Source: Rallus limicola
Taxonomy: Eukaryota; Chordata; Aves; Gruiformes; Rallidae
Length of the DNA: 64,000 nucleotides
Assembly (NCBI GenBank): GCA_022605955.1
Contig: JAKCOZ010000016.1
Coordinates: 13,272,001-13,336,000 of the forward strand
Direction: 5' to 3'
Shown here: in pieces, positions 23,451-36,200 of the stretch
Numbering within the stretch: the stretch's first letter is position 1
How the letters are laid out: each line of letters begins with the position of its first letter
Position numbers and translations under genes: made by a program
The notes under the pieces: generated by a model
Told to the model about the DNA's origin: nothing
What the model saw: only the letters and a program-made list of their open reading frames with translations
The model's database searches: none

Positions 23451-25340
23451 CACTTCACCGAGCGACACGGCTCCTTGCTGCGTGAGCTGGGGGGCAGGAG
23501 CAAGCAGATTTTTCTAACGTCAAGAGCAGGACTTGGGAACATGGCAGCCTTGCCCCACGCAAACCTCCTCGAACGCTCAAAGTCAGTGCATGCCGATTCA
23601 AAGCAGTCCACCGATACTCCAAACTTGGTTAGTATACGTGCTGCACAGCTGCCTCAGGTACCCTGCGTGGAGCTCTCTGGACCCCAAGCCTTGCTCCAGA
23701 GCTTTTGGAGGAAACACTAGAGCAGTACAAAGGCCATTTAACCTCAAGACATTGAAGGTGGGAAGAAGGTGGTTGAAAATGTGCCCTTGACTCAAGACTT
23801 CTGGGAGAAGGCTTGATGGCTGAATCCCATGTGGTTGTAACGCACCTGGAACTATACCCCAGACTGTCTTCAGTCTACTCCACTTGATGGCAAAAGAGCA
23901 ACCACAACACAAGTACACAAGATGCAGCTATACAACACCAGCAAGACCCCTTCTGAAGGTCTGTGCATCTCTGCTGAAGCTGCCGAGGCCAGATATCCTG
24001 GGCCTATGCTGCAGCTCCAGATGACTGAATGAAGCCTGCACCTCGGGGGCTTCATGCCTCACACTTCATGTCCAGGCATGACTTTGCACTGGCTACATAG
24101 ATCAGTAGCGTACTGTAAAACAGTCAACAACTACCACATGTAGAAAGAGAACACCGCCCCAGCTCCATTCCTAGAAATCTTCTTTTCAGTATGGATGGTG
24201 GCTGAGTAGCTCCTGCTAGCACAGGAGACACCAGATCGCTCTTATTCAGGGTACTGAACCTGAAGCATCACAGTTCAGAGCAATGAAAACTCTCTAAAGT
24301 GACATTCCACACTAAGAGCAGAATTGAGCATAGCACAGAAACATCAGTATTTGCATGGAGTATTTAGAATTTAACTTTCTAGGCAAAATGTATATGAACC
24401 AGTAAATGCCTCAGTAAAAAACAGGCATATTCCATCAAATACTTAATGCAATTTCATATTCATTGTGGCAACCATTTTTAACCAAAGGGAAGAAACTACA
24501 AAATCTACTCTGTTGCTAGAAGGAAAATAAATGGTTGAGAAACATAGAGCACTGAGTGTTCACACAGGCACAATTCCACACATACCTATGGCAAAAATTA
24601 CTTATGCTCCCAAGAGAAACAAATTGTTCAGAAATAAAAAGACATTGAGTCTGTTGCACAATGCAGCAGTGCGCTATAGCATCCCTCCAAAGCAGTGCTG
24701 GAAACACGGTGCTGTATAGGCACAGCAACCTCATTCCAAGATTTCAGCTGGGGTTAATAAAGTAATTCCTACTTTGGTTTATTAGCTGGGTGACAAACGT
24801 CTCTGTAAGCCCAAGCGGAAAAGACAGAATAAGCAGATTGTCAGGTAAAGGAACAGATCATCGGCACAGAGTTCTGAGGTGCCCTGCCACATAAACACGG
24901 TTCTCTACACTTCTAATTCCTGCTAGGCAAAACACTTATCCCCAAAAGATTATTTGGTGAAAAGTTTTGAAATAGTGTCAATTTATACAATTATGAAACT
25001 AAAATATAGAACTGGGGTGGTATTTCCAACCAAAAAAGTGCCAGTTCCTGACTATAACCTAGCTGTGGCACCTCTAGTGAGTGCCCAAATTAAGTCTTTT
25101 GTGGAACTAGTAAGACTTCAGGGAAATCACTGAGTGATTTAAAGACAAACATAAGATAAACTGGGATATATACGATAATTTGTTTTTCTTTTTAAACAAA
25201 ATATTAGGGTTTATGTGATACTGTGCCAGAGAGAATTTTATAAGCTAAACCATTAGGTGTGTTTTCCTTTCTCAATACCTATTCAATGTAGTTTATTAAA
25301 TAAACCTGAGTGATCTCTGCTGCACTTTAAATCCATATAC
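23451..25340. other. Immediate upstream flank of TOX3, no gene seen
   Basis: Single-copy-looking sequence with falling GC away from the island. Open frames on both strands between 23,500 and 24,050 show no recognisable product. No repeat family was recognised. Confidence 0.5.
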
Positions 25341-25341
25341 A

Positions 25342-25349
25342 TGACGTCA
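25342..25349. promoter_or_regulatory. Consensus CRE palindrome TGACGTCA
   Basis: A perfect full CRE, the CREB/ATF binding palindrome, lies about 2.8 kb upstream of the TOX3 ATG, in AT-rich DNA where CpG is scarce. Whether it is bound is unknown. TOX3 has been reported to work with CREB, so autoregulation is a speculation worth noting. Confidence 0.45.
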
Positions 25350-25517
25350 AAAATGTTTGCTAGGAACAATGTATTTATCTCAGGAGTACATTAAAAATGC
25401 AATATAAGCCAGAGTATTTATATCTTTATGTACATATCACTTGAAAAGAATCCAACAAATTCTTCTCTCAACCTATTCTCTTAAAGGTCCTTCAGTAAAA
25501 CCGTGTCTTTGGAATTC

Positions 25518-25532
25518 TTTTTTTTTTTTTTT
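25518..25532. repeat. T15 tract
   Basis: A run of fifteen T directly precedes CCTTTCAG. Read on the plus strand the two form an excellent polypyrimidine tract and acceptor for the exon-like segment that follows. Confidence 0.9.
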
Positions 25533-25540
25533 CCTTTCAG

Positions 25541-25946
25541 AGCCCTTGGAAGTACAAGTATTTGCAATATTGAGTAAGAATTCCCTTATTTTTTGCTGGT
25601 TTAATAGAAGTAAGCATCTCCCTCCAGTAAGTGGTGTACTCCAGCTTCCCTGGTCCTGGGTAGCCTTGATTTCAAAGAAACTTTTTGAAAGATTTGAATG
25701 TATGCCTACTGATGCCAGCAATTATGATTCAGGCAGTAACACACAAACTGTGACTTTGTTCCATCTTCAGCTATACTTTCTTCTGACTCATCATCACAAT
25801 TCAATTTTAAAAGCCATTAAGAACACTCAAACTGCTTTTCTGATGCAAGAGCAGAAATTGTATTGGAGTGAAACAGTCATATACAAGCTTGAAAGTGCAC
25901 ATGCACAGATTCTCTCTGCTGCCCAGAAACCTTTCAACTTGCACAG
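25541..25946 (+). other. Exon-like open segment divergent from TOX3, unidentified
   Basis: The segment is bounded by T15-CCTTTCAG at 25,540 and GCACAG|GTAAAC at 25,946/25,947. Both are strong plus-strand splice signals. One frame is open right through, with a stop just after the donor. The 406-bp interval encodes about 135 residues with no recognised domain. It lies about 2.6 kb upstream of the TOX3 start region on the opposite strand, the place where a divergent lncRNA would be expected (human TOX3 has one upstream, CASC16). Chance is the main alternative. Confidence 0.25.
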
Positions 25947-25950
25947 GTAA

Positions 25951-27119
25951 ACAGTAATGTTCCACGTCTAGCCGATTCCCACACAAGCCAGGCAAGTCCT
26001 TTTCATTGCACCAGCATATGGTAAGGGAACGTGCTTAATGGTTACCGTTTATTTGCTTTATCTTTACCTGGTACCTTCTGCAAACTACTTGGCAAACCCC
26101 GTGTCAGTCTCCTGGTCTGTCAGGTGGGTACGGTACCACAAGGTCAGTAATGTTGTCTTTCTTTTTACCCCATAGAAGTCAAAGGCACTTGGAGGAGATT
26201 TCTTCCAACAGAGGCAGGAAGAAAGCTCAGAGGTAAGAGCAGACTTGCTAGCTCCATAGCATCCAAATGTTCAGCTGGCCAGACGAGTCTTCCGCAAGTG
26301 CTGCAACTCAACAACCCCCACATCCCTGGCACGACAGTCCCCTCACTGGCAAAGACAACAAACACAAGAGGGGCCAGGAAAATGAGGAATAAGGAAAGAA
26401 GAGGTGAAATGAACCAAGGCTGGACTGAAACTCTTCACTCATTTCACAATGTACATTCAACATTTTAAAAAAAGCCTGACATTTATTCTAACAACACAGT
26501 GTCCATGTCTACTGGCTCCTCTAAAAACAGGGAGGAATGAGAAGAGAAGGGAGAAGACAACATCCTCAATGACACCTGTGAAGGAACATTGTCTTGGCCC
26601 CTTCCTTGCCACATGTGGAGGATGAAAGGATGCAAAACAAAAGGGGTGGAATACAGGAGGAGAAAAGGAGAACACAGTGCCAACCAGTCCTGCTTTAGAA
26701 AATCATCTAAAGCCTCCTTGGATCAATAGGAAGTCCCTTTAATTGATTGCAATGGGCTTTGAATTAGACCTATATTCTACTTACCAAGTACAGCTGCTGA
26801 GAATCAATAATATTTTGACTTATCCCTCAAAGCAACAACAACACTGGTAACTTTTGACTAAGAAAAAGTACATTTAACAGCATATTAATTAATTAGAGCT
26901 TATCTCACTGAGGTCCCCTTCTATCAGGCTGTAGAGTCAGTTGGCATTTTCAGTGATAATGCAGGCGTGAATATTCTATATAAACAAGGCAGTAAAGGAA
27001 AAAACTTTTGTTCTTATTAATTCAGATAAAATATTCAGTGATATCTACATTTCTCAGCAAGTATCTCAAGCAGAGATCAATAAACGGTTATTAGTCACTG
27101 ACCATGTTTCCTGCAGTAA
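25951..27119. other. Intergenic sequence, no gene seen
   Basis: Holds a short ancient-repeat remnant at 26,733-26,785 and a homeodomain-like TTAATTAATTAG at about 26,885-26,896. A very weak MIR/L3-like stretch is near 26,060-26,140. Nothing else was recognised. Confidence 0.45.
26733..26785. repeat. Ancient amniote repeat remnant
   Basis: The block 'attgattgcaatgggctttgaattagacc' matches the familiar amniote repeat form 'attgacttcaatgggctttggatcaggcc'. The family name is uncertain. Confidence 0.4.
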
Positions 27120-27124
27120 AGGAG

Positions 27125-27248
27125 GGAATGTCAGCCAGCAGATGGGAGCAGTTAAACAACTGGGGGAGCTGGATTCTAGTGCTCGTCTGCTGGACGATCA
27201 TCTACCATCTCTTTGCCTCAGTTGCTGCATCTAGGAAACTACAAGAAT
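27125..27248 (+). mobile_element. Degraded MIR-like SINE
   Basis: It has 'gagctggattctagtgctcg', then 'tttgcctcagttgctgcatctagga'. These align in order with the MIR blocks 'gactgggttctagtccc' and 'tgcctcagtttccccatctgta'. Divergence is high. Confidence 0.4.
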
Positions 27249-27249
27249 G

Positions 27250-28028
27250 GGTTTCGGTTTTTTTTTTTTTAAAGAAAGTATTTCAACAGTCACTCCTTAC
27301 AAATAAATCATTATTTCAAAATAGAAGTATGAAGCATTGCAGGAAAAGGGGAAAAGAATTTCAAAATCACAACTCAAAGCATTTAGCTGATGAAAACTCT
27401 CTTTCTTTCAGGCCCCAGTCAGGAAATATATTAATTTGGGAAACTGGGAAAACCAAAACTATTAAACTTTTCAAACATTTACATGTACCTGCTTTGATGT
27501 TTCTGTGGATTGCTGAAGTCTCTTCTCTTCCCTGAAGTTTTTTTATTCACCACAACTCACACATGACAATTTTTACCATATTCTAGCAGAAAAACAAGTA
27601 TTTGAGCTGTCTTCAGAGCAGAGGCAACCGCTAATACTGCTGAACTATGTTTCAGCTAAAAGGTTTCTGCTTCTTTAAAGAAAGTATTCCACAACCCTCC
27701 AAAATAACCTGTGTGTAATGGACAATCTAGGATTACTTTTTGGCAGAAGGAATATCCTGTTGCTATTGACTGCAGTGTTACAGTATCCTGACATACTAGT
27801 ATATAGCTATTGGGAGATAAAGACCGTGTTGAAAAACAAACTGATTGAGGTACTGAAAACAGAAAAGGAACTGTCCAGTAACAGGAAAAAATAACTTCTT
27901 TAAGAGAATGGTGGCTGGAACATCAGCATTAAGAATAAAAGCTTTAACTGAAACTATAAACTGTCGCAACCTATTCCTTTTTTCGAGGGATGCCATTTTT
28001 AAGCAAGAGAAGAAAATTTGGGAGATGG
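27250..28028. other. Intergenic AT-rich sequence, no gene seen
   Basis: Contains a T-run at about 27,259-27,271 and otherwise unremarkable AT-rich sequence. Confidence 0.5.
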
Positions 28029-28064
28029 GTGTGTGTGTGTATATGTACACACATATATATATAA
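28029..28064. repeat. (TG)n/(TA)n microsatellite
   Basis: Alternating purine-pyrimidine run of TG followed by TATG, ACAC and TATA units. Self-complementary and able to adopt Z-DNA or cruciform forms. Confidence 0.9.
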
Positions 28065-30640
28065 AAAATTTACATCATCTGTTGATACAAAGCTGTTGAA
28101 GTTATGTAGCATGTTTCTGTTTGGTTTTTCCCTCTGGCCCTCTCGACATTCATATATTTGTTAAATTTAAGAGGGGGGAAAGCTGCTGGCATCTACTTTA
28201 TACAGAGAATTTACAAGGAAAAAGTCTACAGAAAGAAAAACATGCTTATCATGAGAAAGGCAAATTCTTCTTTATATTTCTGTATTAGTCTAGAGGAATT
28301 TGTCAGGCAGAAGCTCTCATTCTACAGTAGAGCCAAATCTAGTTGTAGAGCTATTTTAATGAAACATATCTGAAAAGTGAGATATGGCAAAGAGTACCTC
28401 CAGGTGAGAAAGGTTACATTTAATCCTTATCTCTGCACCAGATTCACTCATACATGTTTTCAGCTTTAATTTCATCCAGCATTGTATTAGGTGATTATTT
28501 GAAATACAGAGCATAGAGCTGTACAGCCTCTAATGCAGATGCCCTGTTTTCATTATAAAGTGTTTAAACAAGGATGTGGTGATGATGTTCCTGGAGTGAT
28601 CAAGAAAATATCTTTCTGCAATGTTGTGGGTTTAACACAATACTACTGCATTCCTCAAGGAGAGGGCATGCTTACCTTAAAGGCCTGCATGTTACCCTGT
28701 GGAGATGTGAGTAGCAGAGCCTGGCTGTCCCAGGAAGTGGCTGCAGATGCTCTCAGTGACCACAGAGCATGTCTTTGGTTGGTGGGTGGAGAAGGGATGG
28801 GCTTTTTGTCATGGCTTGGAAGACACAGAAGGACTTGATGAGACACTGCCAAGATTTAAATTTTAAAAGCCACCTGCCTTAAAAACAAAACATTCTAATT
28901 TAAGAATGCTGCTGTTCTCGCGTCCCTTTCAAATGGTACAGAGCCTAAACGTGATGTTAATGTCATCTTCTACCAGCACAGGTTATGCTATAAAATAATT
29001 AGTGATCAATGGTAGAGAACATGTGTAGATATACAAACATTTATCCACTTCTGATGGGACTGTGGACATACAACTTTATTTGGACAGATCAGATCCACAC
29101 AATAACTGGAAATAAGTCTTCCAAAGTACTCATTAGTTATCCTTTAGGTATCCTAATTAATGATGTAGCCTTCTGAGAGCATGTTAATAACTCTGGTATT
29201 AATAGCTGCATATTTCTAGCTGAGAATTAAAAAAAACAAACCAAGTACTTGCACAATAGCATTTAAGACTTAGTACTAGACACCTACATAAATTCATCAG
29301 ATTAACAGATTTCCGGAAGTGTGATCTGGGGACTGCAATAGCATCTCCAAAACAAACTGCTATATTTTCCTTCAGGAGACTTACGTGCAGTTTAGAGAGT
29401 CGAGCTCTCTTTTTTTTGAAGCTTCAATAGGCCAGGTTTTCAACACTGAAAAGCTGAAGACACATTTAATCCAGTTCTCTAGACTATTTCCCCAAGCTTG
29501 TAAACAGTTTGCACCAAGCTGTTCTTAAAAAATCAGTCCTCATTTCCATGAATGGCTAATATTTAATAAAACATCTGATCACAAAAGCAAATCTAAAAGA
29601 ATCACTACTAAAATAACACTCCGACTTGCCACTAAATGCAATGTTCTTTGATATAAGTCCATTTCAACTCCATTTATTCCAGGGTTCTACAGCAGTCAAA
29701 ATAATCAATGCAGAATTTTCCATGTGATTTACACATTGCTTTTTAAAATGAATTGAGTGAAACAAAAAATGCATATTTCTGCTGCCTGGCTTGTTTTCTA
29801 AAAATATTCTTCTTTCTTTTAAAGTGAGAGAACGACCTCTGCTTCAGGAACAATTTTCTGAGACAGTGTGTTTATCAAATGGCTTCTCTGCTTTCATGAA
29901 AACAATTTATTTTCACTGAACTCTTCAAGATAAGCATTGAAGTCGGGAAGAATGTACAATGACATTTATAATTACATTCAAGAAACAAATATTTTGCTAA
30001 AGAAAGGTTTGGGATTTTTATCTTTCTCAGAGATATAAAATATTTTCTTCCCCCCAACACACCATTTAAAGATATTTTCTCCCTGAAATTACAAAGTGTA
30101 TTTTCATATGCATGGAAAGAGAAGCCTGGGACAGTAATCTTCTCATAGAAAGGCTACGGTATGCATCCTAAACAATGAAGGCTGTAGCATAATCCTTACA
30201 ACCAAATTGCCTTCCCTGCCCCACTCTTAGGAAATAATCTGCAGACAAATGACAGGGAGAGCAGGGGATTCATGACCTTGCAGAGCCTCCTCCAAACGCC
30301 CCCCATATGCCCAATCTTAGAAAATGGACAAAACAATTGTCCCTTGGAATGGCACGTCCATCTCTCCAGCTTTCCTCCCACATTTTCCCCTTGCTCAGAG
30401 ACAGTTTCTTAAGCCCCAGAGCTCTCCATAGAGCCTGTGGACATAGGGCACGGTGCCTCCCATTCTTTGGGGAAATCGAGGATCTTGCTACAAAACCTCC
30501 CTCTCTTTCCTTACAGATTCAGCCCAGGACCCGTTCTCAACTATCAGCAACAAAAGCTCGGTCGTGCCAGACACTTACTGCTTCCTCCTAATATTCTGGG
30601 CTGCCCCTAAAATCAAGGTAGCCCACAACATATCTCATCT
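28065..30640. other. Intergenic AT-rich sequence, no gene seen
   Basis: Single-copy-looking sequence. Short open frames on both strands without recognisable products. No repeat family was identified. Confidence 0.5.
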
Positions 30641-30690
30641 TTCAGAGCAAAGCAGCCACGGATTTAGCCATATAGCGCCTGCATTTTCAA

Positions 30691-30698
30691 ATGCAAAT
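30691..30698 (+). promoter_or_regulatory. POU octamer ATGCAAAT (cluster member 1)
   Basis: A perfect octamer, with a second close match TATGCAAA starting at about 30,711. It is the first of four perfect octamers within 2.6 kb. Confidence 0.4.
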
Positions 30699-31176
30699 TC
30701 AGTAACTTCCTATGCAAACGCGGCCCATGAATGTATTGCAGAGTTCCGCTTGGGCTGCCTGGAAACGTGGGTCCTACTGGATTAAAAAGACATATTGCAA
30801 TCACTCCAATGAATACCATTTAATTTGTGGGAATTCCGTTTAGAATTAAAAATTTAAGATCTGGTTTATTCCTTGTCAGTCAAACATCCTCGCTTTTCAT
30901 TATTCTTTTTTTTTTTTTACCAGTGCACGGAGGTAGTTCTCATCATAAAGATTCCCTGATAAAGTTCTCCTCCAGAGATACACTCTTTTTGTAGGCTCAG
31001 CTAGCAAAGAAATATCCTTCGTTTGTAATACTCATCAAAGAGAAGTGGAAAAAAAATCAAAAGCAGCTGAAAAGAGATTGTATTTCACTAATATACACCA
31101 AAGCTTTATTTAAAACATACAATGTTAAATTTGATCAAATATCAGCCCACCATTCAGAGTGAAATAATCTCTTTTA

Positions 31177-31184
31177 ATTTGCAT
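31177..31184 (-). promoter_or_regulatory. POU octamer (cluster member 2)
   Basis: ATTTGCAT on the plus strand, within a stretch (about 31,050-31,450) of balanced composition that reads like a non-coding conserved element, with CAATTAG and AACAAAG (homeodomain- and SOX-type) motifs further right. Confidence 0.4.
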
Positions 31185-31612
31185 GTATCTGTGCGTGCCA
31201 AAGAGGAGTGTGTTTGCTTTCAGGCAGGTGCACATCCTGCTATGACTAAATCTCTAACTCATCAAATTGCTTTACCAGTGTGGGACATGCCCTTTTTTCT
31301 GGAACAGCTTCAAGCATTTTCCCCAGCATTTCAGCCACCTGTTTACCGAGTTCATACTCCAAAGGAGATGCATGCAATTAGAAACAAGGAAATGAAAATA
31401 AATGACCTTGTTTGTTATAAATAACAAAGAGACTCAGCAAAATTAATGCAGTGAAGCCTGACCTTCTGACCTGAAAGAAAGAATCACCTCATTCCTTTGT
31501 AGCAGGCTCACAATGCTCCAGCACCAGGCATTGTTATGCAGCTTTGCCTCTTTTGATGGGTCTTAAAGGAGTATATTCTAAATATTAAATGTTTTACAAG
31601 TTAGATTAGGAA

Positions 31613-31620
31613 ATTTGCAT
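31613..31620 (-). promoter_or_regulatory. POU octamer (cluster member 3)
   Basis: Perfect ATTTGCAT on the plus strand, followed by TAAAAAG. Confidence 0.35.
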
Positions 31621-31736
31621 TAAAAAGCATGTTGAAACAAAGTCAACAGAGCAACGATAAACATAATCACTGCTTTATTTAAAGCACACAGGTAAGCCTG
31701 GGTGTATTAGTTCACTATAGTACAGGTTTTCAACTG

Positions 31737-31764
31737 AATAGATAGATAGGTAGATAGATAGATA
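31737..31764. repeat. (GATA)n microsatellite
   Basis: About seven GATA units with one GGTA interruption. Confidence 0.9.
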
Positions 31765-31769
31765 ACGGG

Positions 31770-33276
31770 ATGCCAGGTACTAAAGAGCCACAGAATGTCT
31801 CAGTGTTTGGTGAATTGATCGGGGAGAAAGTTTTAATTGTTCCAGGAAACTCCAGGAAAAGGAAACGTTTTTCTTTTGTAAATCGTTTGTGCTATGATGA
31901 TCTGACTTTTGAGAGAAAAACAACAATGTACTTCCACAACTACTGCAGAAATATACTGGATTTTTCATTATCCCTTAATTAGGCGAGTAAGAAATGCCTT
32001 CTTTTGTACAAAGTCTACTGAATAACATTTCTGTGGGTTACACTTTCACTTTTGAATGATTCACATCAGCTGCAATGGAGGGCAAGGTGTTAGAAATTTG
32101 TTTTGCTGCTTGTCTTTGGAGGTAATGAGAACACACTGTTGGTTTTATGGCAGCCCTCACAAGAAGAGCAGCATGTAATTACAGTACTGGTTCTCATCTT
32201 GTCACTCTCCCAAAGAAGTCTGTTATTAATGAAGCAGCTCAGAACCGTGGAGAAACGAAGGGATGATGCCTTTGTGTCTTGCTGAAAGTGGTTTCTACAG
32301 CAGGTAGCATCTGATGAGGATTCTTCCCAAAACTGACTTGGTGGTTTTTTTCCCCCCTTCCCTCACTTCCAGTGGCACCCGAGTAGCTGCTGAGGTGACC
32401 ACAAGGTCCCTCATGCCAATCGGCTCTGCAAGCTTCTCTTGGGCACCTGGTAGACTTGAGGGAGACACGGGGTTGTGGGGCAGCTCTGCCTGCAGTGCCC
32501 ACAGCGTGAAGACAGGTGTCACTTGTCCCCCGTGACACCGTGGGCATCGATGCCATGGGACAATGAGGGGGAAGGCAGGCAATGCAGTCGCAGAGAAGTA
32601 CTGTGAAGGCATCACCTCTGTCCTGTTTTGGGGCCAGCAAAAACCCAGCTGGAAAAGGGCTGGATGATACTCATGGGCTGGAACAGGGAGAGGAAACCTG
32701 GGGATCCACTAATATGTCTCAATGCTTCAAGCACAAGACCTTACTGGCCTATAAATTGTGAATATTTATATGAATACCTATCACAAAGTGCTTAGACTGG
32801 GTTTCTTTTGTTGACTATTAATGGCTTCAGCAGCCAGTGTGTATGGTTCCTCTGTGTGAGGGATAAGTGGAAATAATTCATCACCTCCTGCAAAACCTTG
32901 TTTTTATCCATTCAGAATAAATTCTAGATTAATATTCTCCAAAAAGTAACTTAAAATTCACATGTTTAATGTTTGTCCTGAACCTTGCTCATCAAAGAGT
33001 TTGTGGTAATTCAGTTAAAAAGGCGTATCATTCCAGGCAGAGCAAATTTAGGGAGCTCAGGAACAGTCTATTAGCTCTCCCTCCCCCCCATTTACTTTAT
33101 TACAAACTCAATAAATGATATCTTAAATGTGGAAAATAGTATTCTATTCTTATGGATTTATTCAAGACAAAGCTCCAGACACCTGAGCTGAAAGCTGCCT
33201 GAACTACTAGTGAGTGGAAATATTAGAAAATTAGAAAAATTGAAATGGACTATTTTCCTTCCCCTCCCCCTTCTTA
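31770..33276. other. Intergenic sequence, no gene seen
   Basis: Includes a GC-richer patch at about 32,380-32,600 with an 8-bp hairpin GGTGTCAC/GTGACACC (32,515-32,539). Open frames on both strands there are unassigned. Confidence 0.45.
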
Positions 33277-33284
33277 ATTTGCAT
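33277..33284 (-). promoter_or_regulatory. POU octamer (cluster member 4)
   Basis: Perfect ATTTGCAT directly followed by TAAATAATT, an octamer next to an A/T homeodomain-like stretch. Confidence 0.35.
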
Positions 33285-36200
33285 TAAATAATTCCCAGAA
33301 AACTGACACTGAAGAAAGGCACTCAGTGCCCCTCGTTAATAAAGCACCAAGACTCCAGCAGCTCCAAAGCAGTTACTATAGGTAGCTAGTGTCTTCCATA
33401 AACTCTTCCCTATCCCTTGAGGTATTCTCCTCTCAGGTATTCTGAGATTTTCTGCATTTTGCCATCATATTCCAGGCATTTCTGCCCATGGTGCCATGGC
33501 ACCTTTGGATCCCACCAGCTGCACACTACCGGTGCCTGCTTAGTATATCACACATGTGATTTTCATGAAGGCTGGGCATCAGCCCGTGCCAAGAGCTGAA
33601 CTAAGAGAAACCACAGGGCATCCTGTGTGAAACTGCCTCCAGCTATGTCTGTCAGAAACCCAACATTCACCTACCTACAGCATGCTGCTGCCGTAAAGCC
33701 ACAGTGCCCACAGAGGGATACCATGTGGCCAAGCCCGGGCAGATCCATTGCCTCTGGAGTTCAGCCCCTTTTGCCAAACTCAGGGTGCACCTGCAATTCG
33801 GAAGTGAGCCACACCACCTGCTACATCCAAGGCTGTGCAAAGGTTAGCAAGCTTTGGTAGGCTTTGCTTAACCCACACTGCAGTTCAGGGTCCCAGGGTA
33901 TTATAAAGCTGTACTGTCTGCTGCAGACTAAGGAGAGCGAGCTGAGCGTCCCTGAGGACATCAACATCACAAAAAAAGCCATTTCCATTGTTTTCAGGCC
34001 TCAAAGGTTAAAAGCTGCAATTTTAGTGCTACCTTGGCGTTATTTACAAACGGAAGAAGAATAATATTAGTCAAACTAAAGAAATTTCCCTCACTAATAG
34101 AAAACTTGTGTGGGCTACATAGAGAGGGCAGGCAGCAGAACAGAGGAAAATCATTTTCTGTCTCACGTGAGCAGTGGGATCTGGCTCAGCAGCTCTTGTC
34201 CATTTTGGATTGGCCTCTGCTCCAGCATGTGGTTTGTAACCAAGCTTCTTCTAGGACATTTGAGCACATGCATTTCTTCTTTCCTCTGCAAGCTTTCCAG
34301 ACTTGTGTTGCCTCCTTCATCTGATCACCTAACTTTAGACCAGTTACTCCCATCCCATACTTCCAGCCACGATTACTGCAAATCATGCAAGAACCAAAGC
34401 CATGCTAATGTGCAGCTCAAGCTGGTTGTGCAAGCACAACCATTCACCCTGCATCACATGCTTGGATGTCCTTGCATTACATCGGTGAGATATGCCTCAT
34501 TGCTGGGAAGAGCGCTCTTTTCAGTAATGATAACCTCAAGTGAACACTAAGGCAGACAATGAACACAGTAGAGTTACATCCAAGAATCAGTGCTAGAGAT
34601 ATACAAATAAAAATAGTATTCCAAAAGGCCAGAAATGAACAGCATCCAAAAGGAGTGATGTTATAAACTGGGTTTAAAAAGCAGAATTTTCAGGAGAATT
34701 AGTTTACATGAATTAGATGCATAAATGGCTTTCAAACTCAGCTGAAGTCAAGTCCCCATGGAAAGCAAACACTGTACTTCCACTCCGGGGCTGTTTCAGC
34801 TATTCAGGAAGGGTAGCTGCCCACACCAGAACAGCAGAGCACAGATTTGTTTCACAAGAAGGCAGGAGCCACATGCTGACCAAGAAAAGAGTTGTGGAGA
34901 ACAGAATTCCTACACGCAAACGAGGGCTTGCCCAATTGCAGCCCTTGCAATTAACTATTAAAGGTGCCACACGGGCAGCTATTGTCACTGGCATTGGGGA
35001 AGTGGGAAGAATTAACAAAAGTTTCCTTCTTTCTTCCCTGGTTCCCATCCGAGGAGACAGTAAGCAATACCACAAACAGTTCAAGAGGACAAAGACAGTG
35101 TCAGGGCCAGTGTCCCCTGCCTCAGCACGACAGCCTTTCCTGGCTACCGCCTGCAAGCTACTGCTGAGCACATAATGATTTCACATTGAAACGCTAAACC
35201 AGCCATGCTCTGGACTGAACAACCACAACTCTAACTCATTCCTTCATTAAATGCTTTGCCATTCCTCGAGAATGAGAGGTCCTATAGAAAATCGCATTGC
35301 CCTGTATTCCATCAGTAAACAGTATCTTATATATATTAAACTGGTTTATAGTAGTCATCTGTTCTTTTCAAGATGTGACAGGACTTTGAATTATTTGCTC
35401 TATCAGCAAGTGCTGTAGTAAATTCCCCAGTTATGCCGCACATGGCAGGCTTGCGGAAACACCCGTGACAATGAAGCGAGCAGAGAACTCATACATGACG
35501 GAATCCACTAGCAGACTGGTTTTGGGGGACAGTTGGGACTCAACAAACAATCCTTTCTTCTCAGTCTATAGAGGAGCTGCACTGGGGCCTACTTTGGCCA
35601 TTAGTCTAAGGAAAGCCTTTGTTGAACATATAGCTGCTTCTCACATCGAAAGAATAAATCACATTCTTATTCTGGGTCTGTCTCCACTGCATTCACTGAT
35701 GTGAATGTTGTTCCATGGCTGAAAAACTGAGTAAACAGCTTGTCCTATTCCGGCTCTGTGCTGCTGCGGCTACATTACTGGCTGAGCAACTTAATTTAAA
35801 GCCAGCTTGGATGTGCCTGTACTGGTAGCAGCCCCGGCACAGATCTGTCCCATGGGCAGCATACATCCTCTTTTCAGGAATATTTTGTTCTTCAGATGGG
35901 ATTTGAACCAGTTCGGGACCTGCTTTGCCTGTGGAGGAGGGGAGAGAATCCTCCTTCCTGTGACCTCAGTGAAGCAAACTCCAATCTGGAATGCCTCAGG
36001 AATGATTGTGAGTCTATAGATTATTTTTTTTAGGGTTCTGCACGTATATTTTGATTTATCAAGCACACGCACTAGAAGCACATGTCCAAGACAGTGGATG
36101 CTCCTGCCCCCAATATTTGCAATCCACAGTAATCAATGTTCCTAACTGCTCCAATGTACAACAATTCAATATTCAATCATCTCTTCAATCATACGTCGCT

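Noticed and set aside
21740..23720. Many long open frames on both strands through the CpG island (up to about 250 codons)
   Set aside because: GC-rich DNA lacks stop codons by composition. Apart from the 34-codon TOX3 start, the translations are Arg/Pro/Gly/Ala-rich, overlap each other, and match nothing.
34717..35175. 152-codon plus-strand frame overlapped by a 123-codon minus-strand frame
   Set aside because: Both frames are open over the same stretch, neither has recognisable domains, and no good splice pair brackets them.
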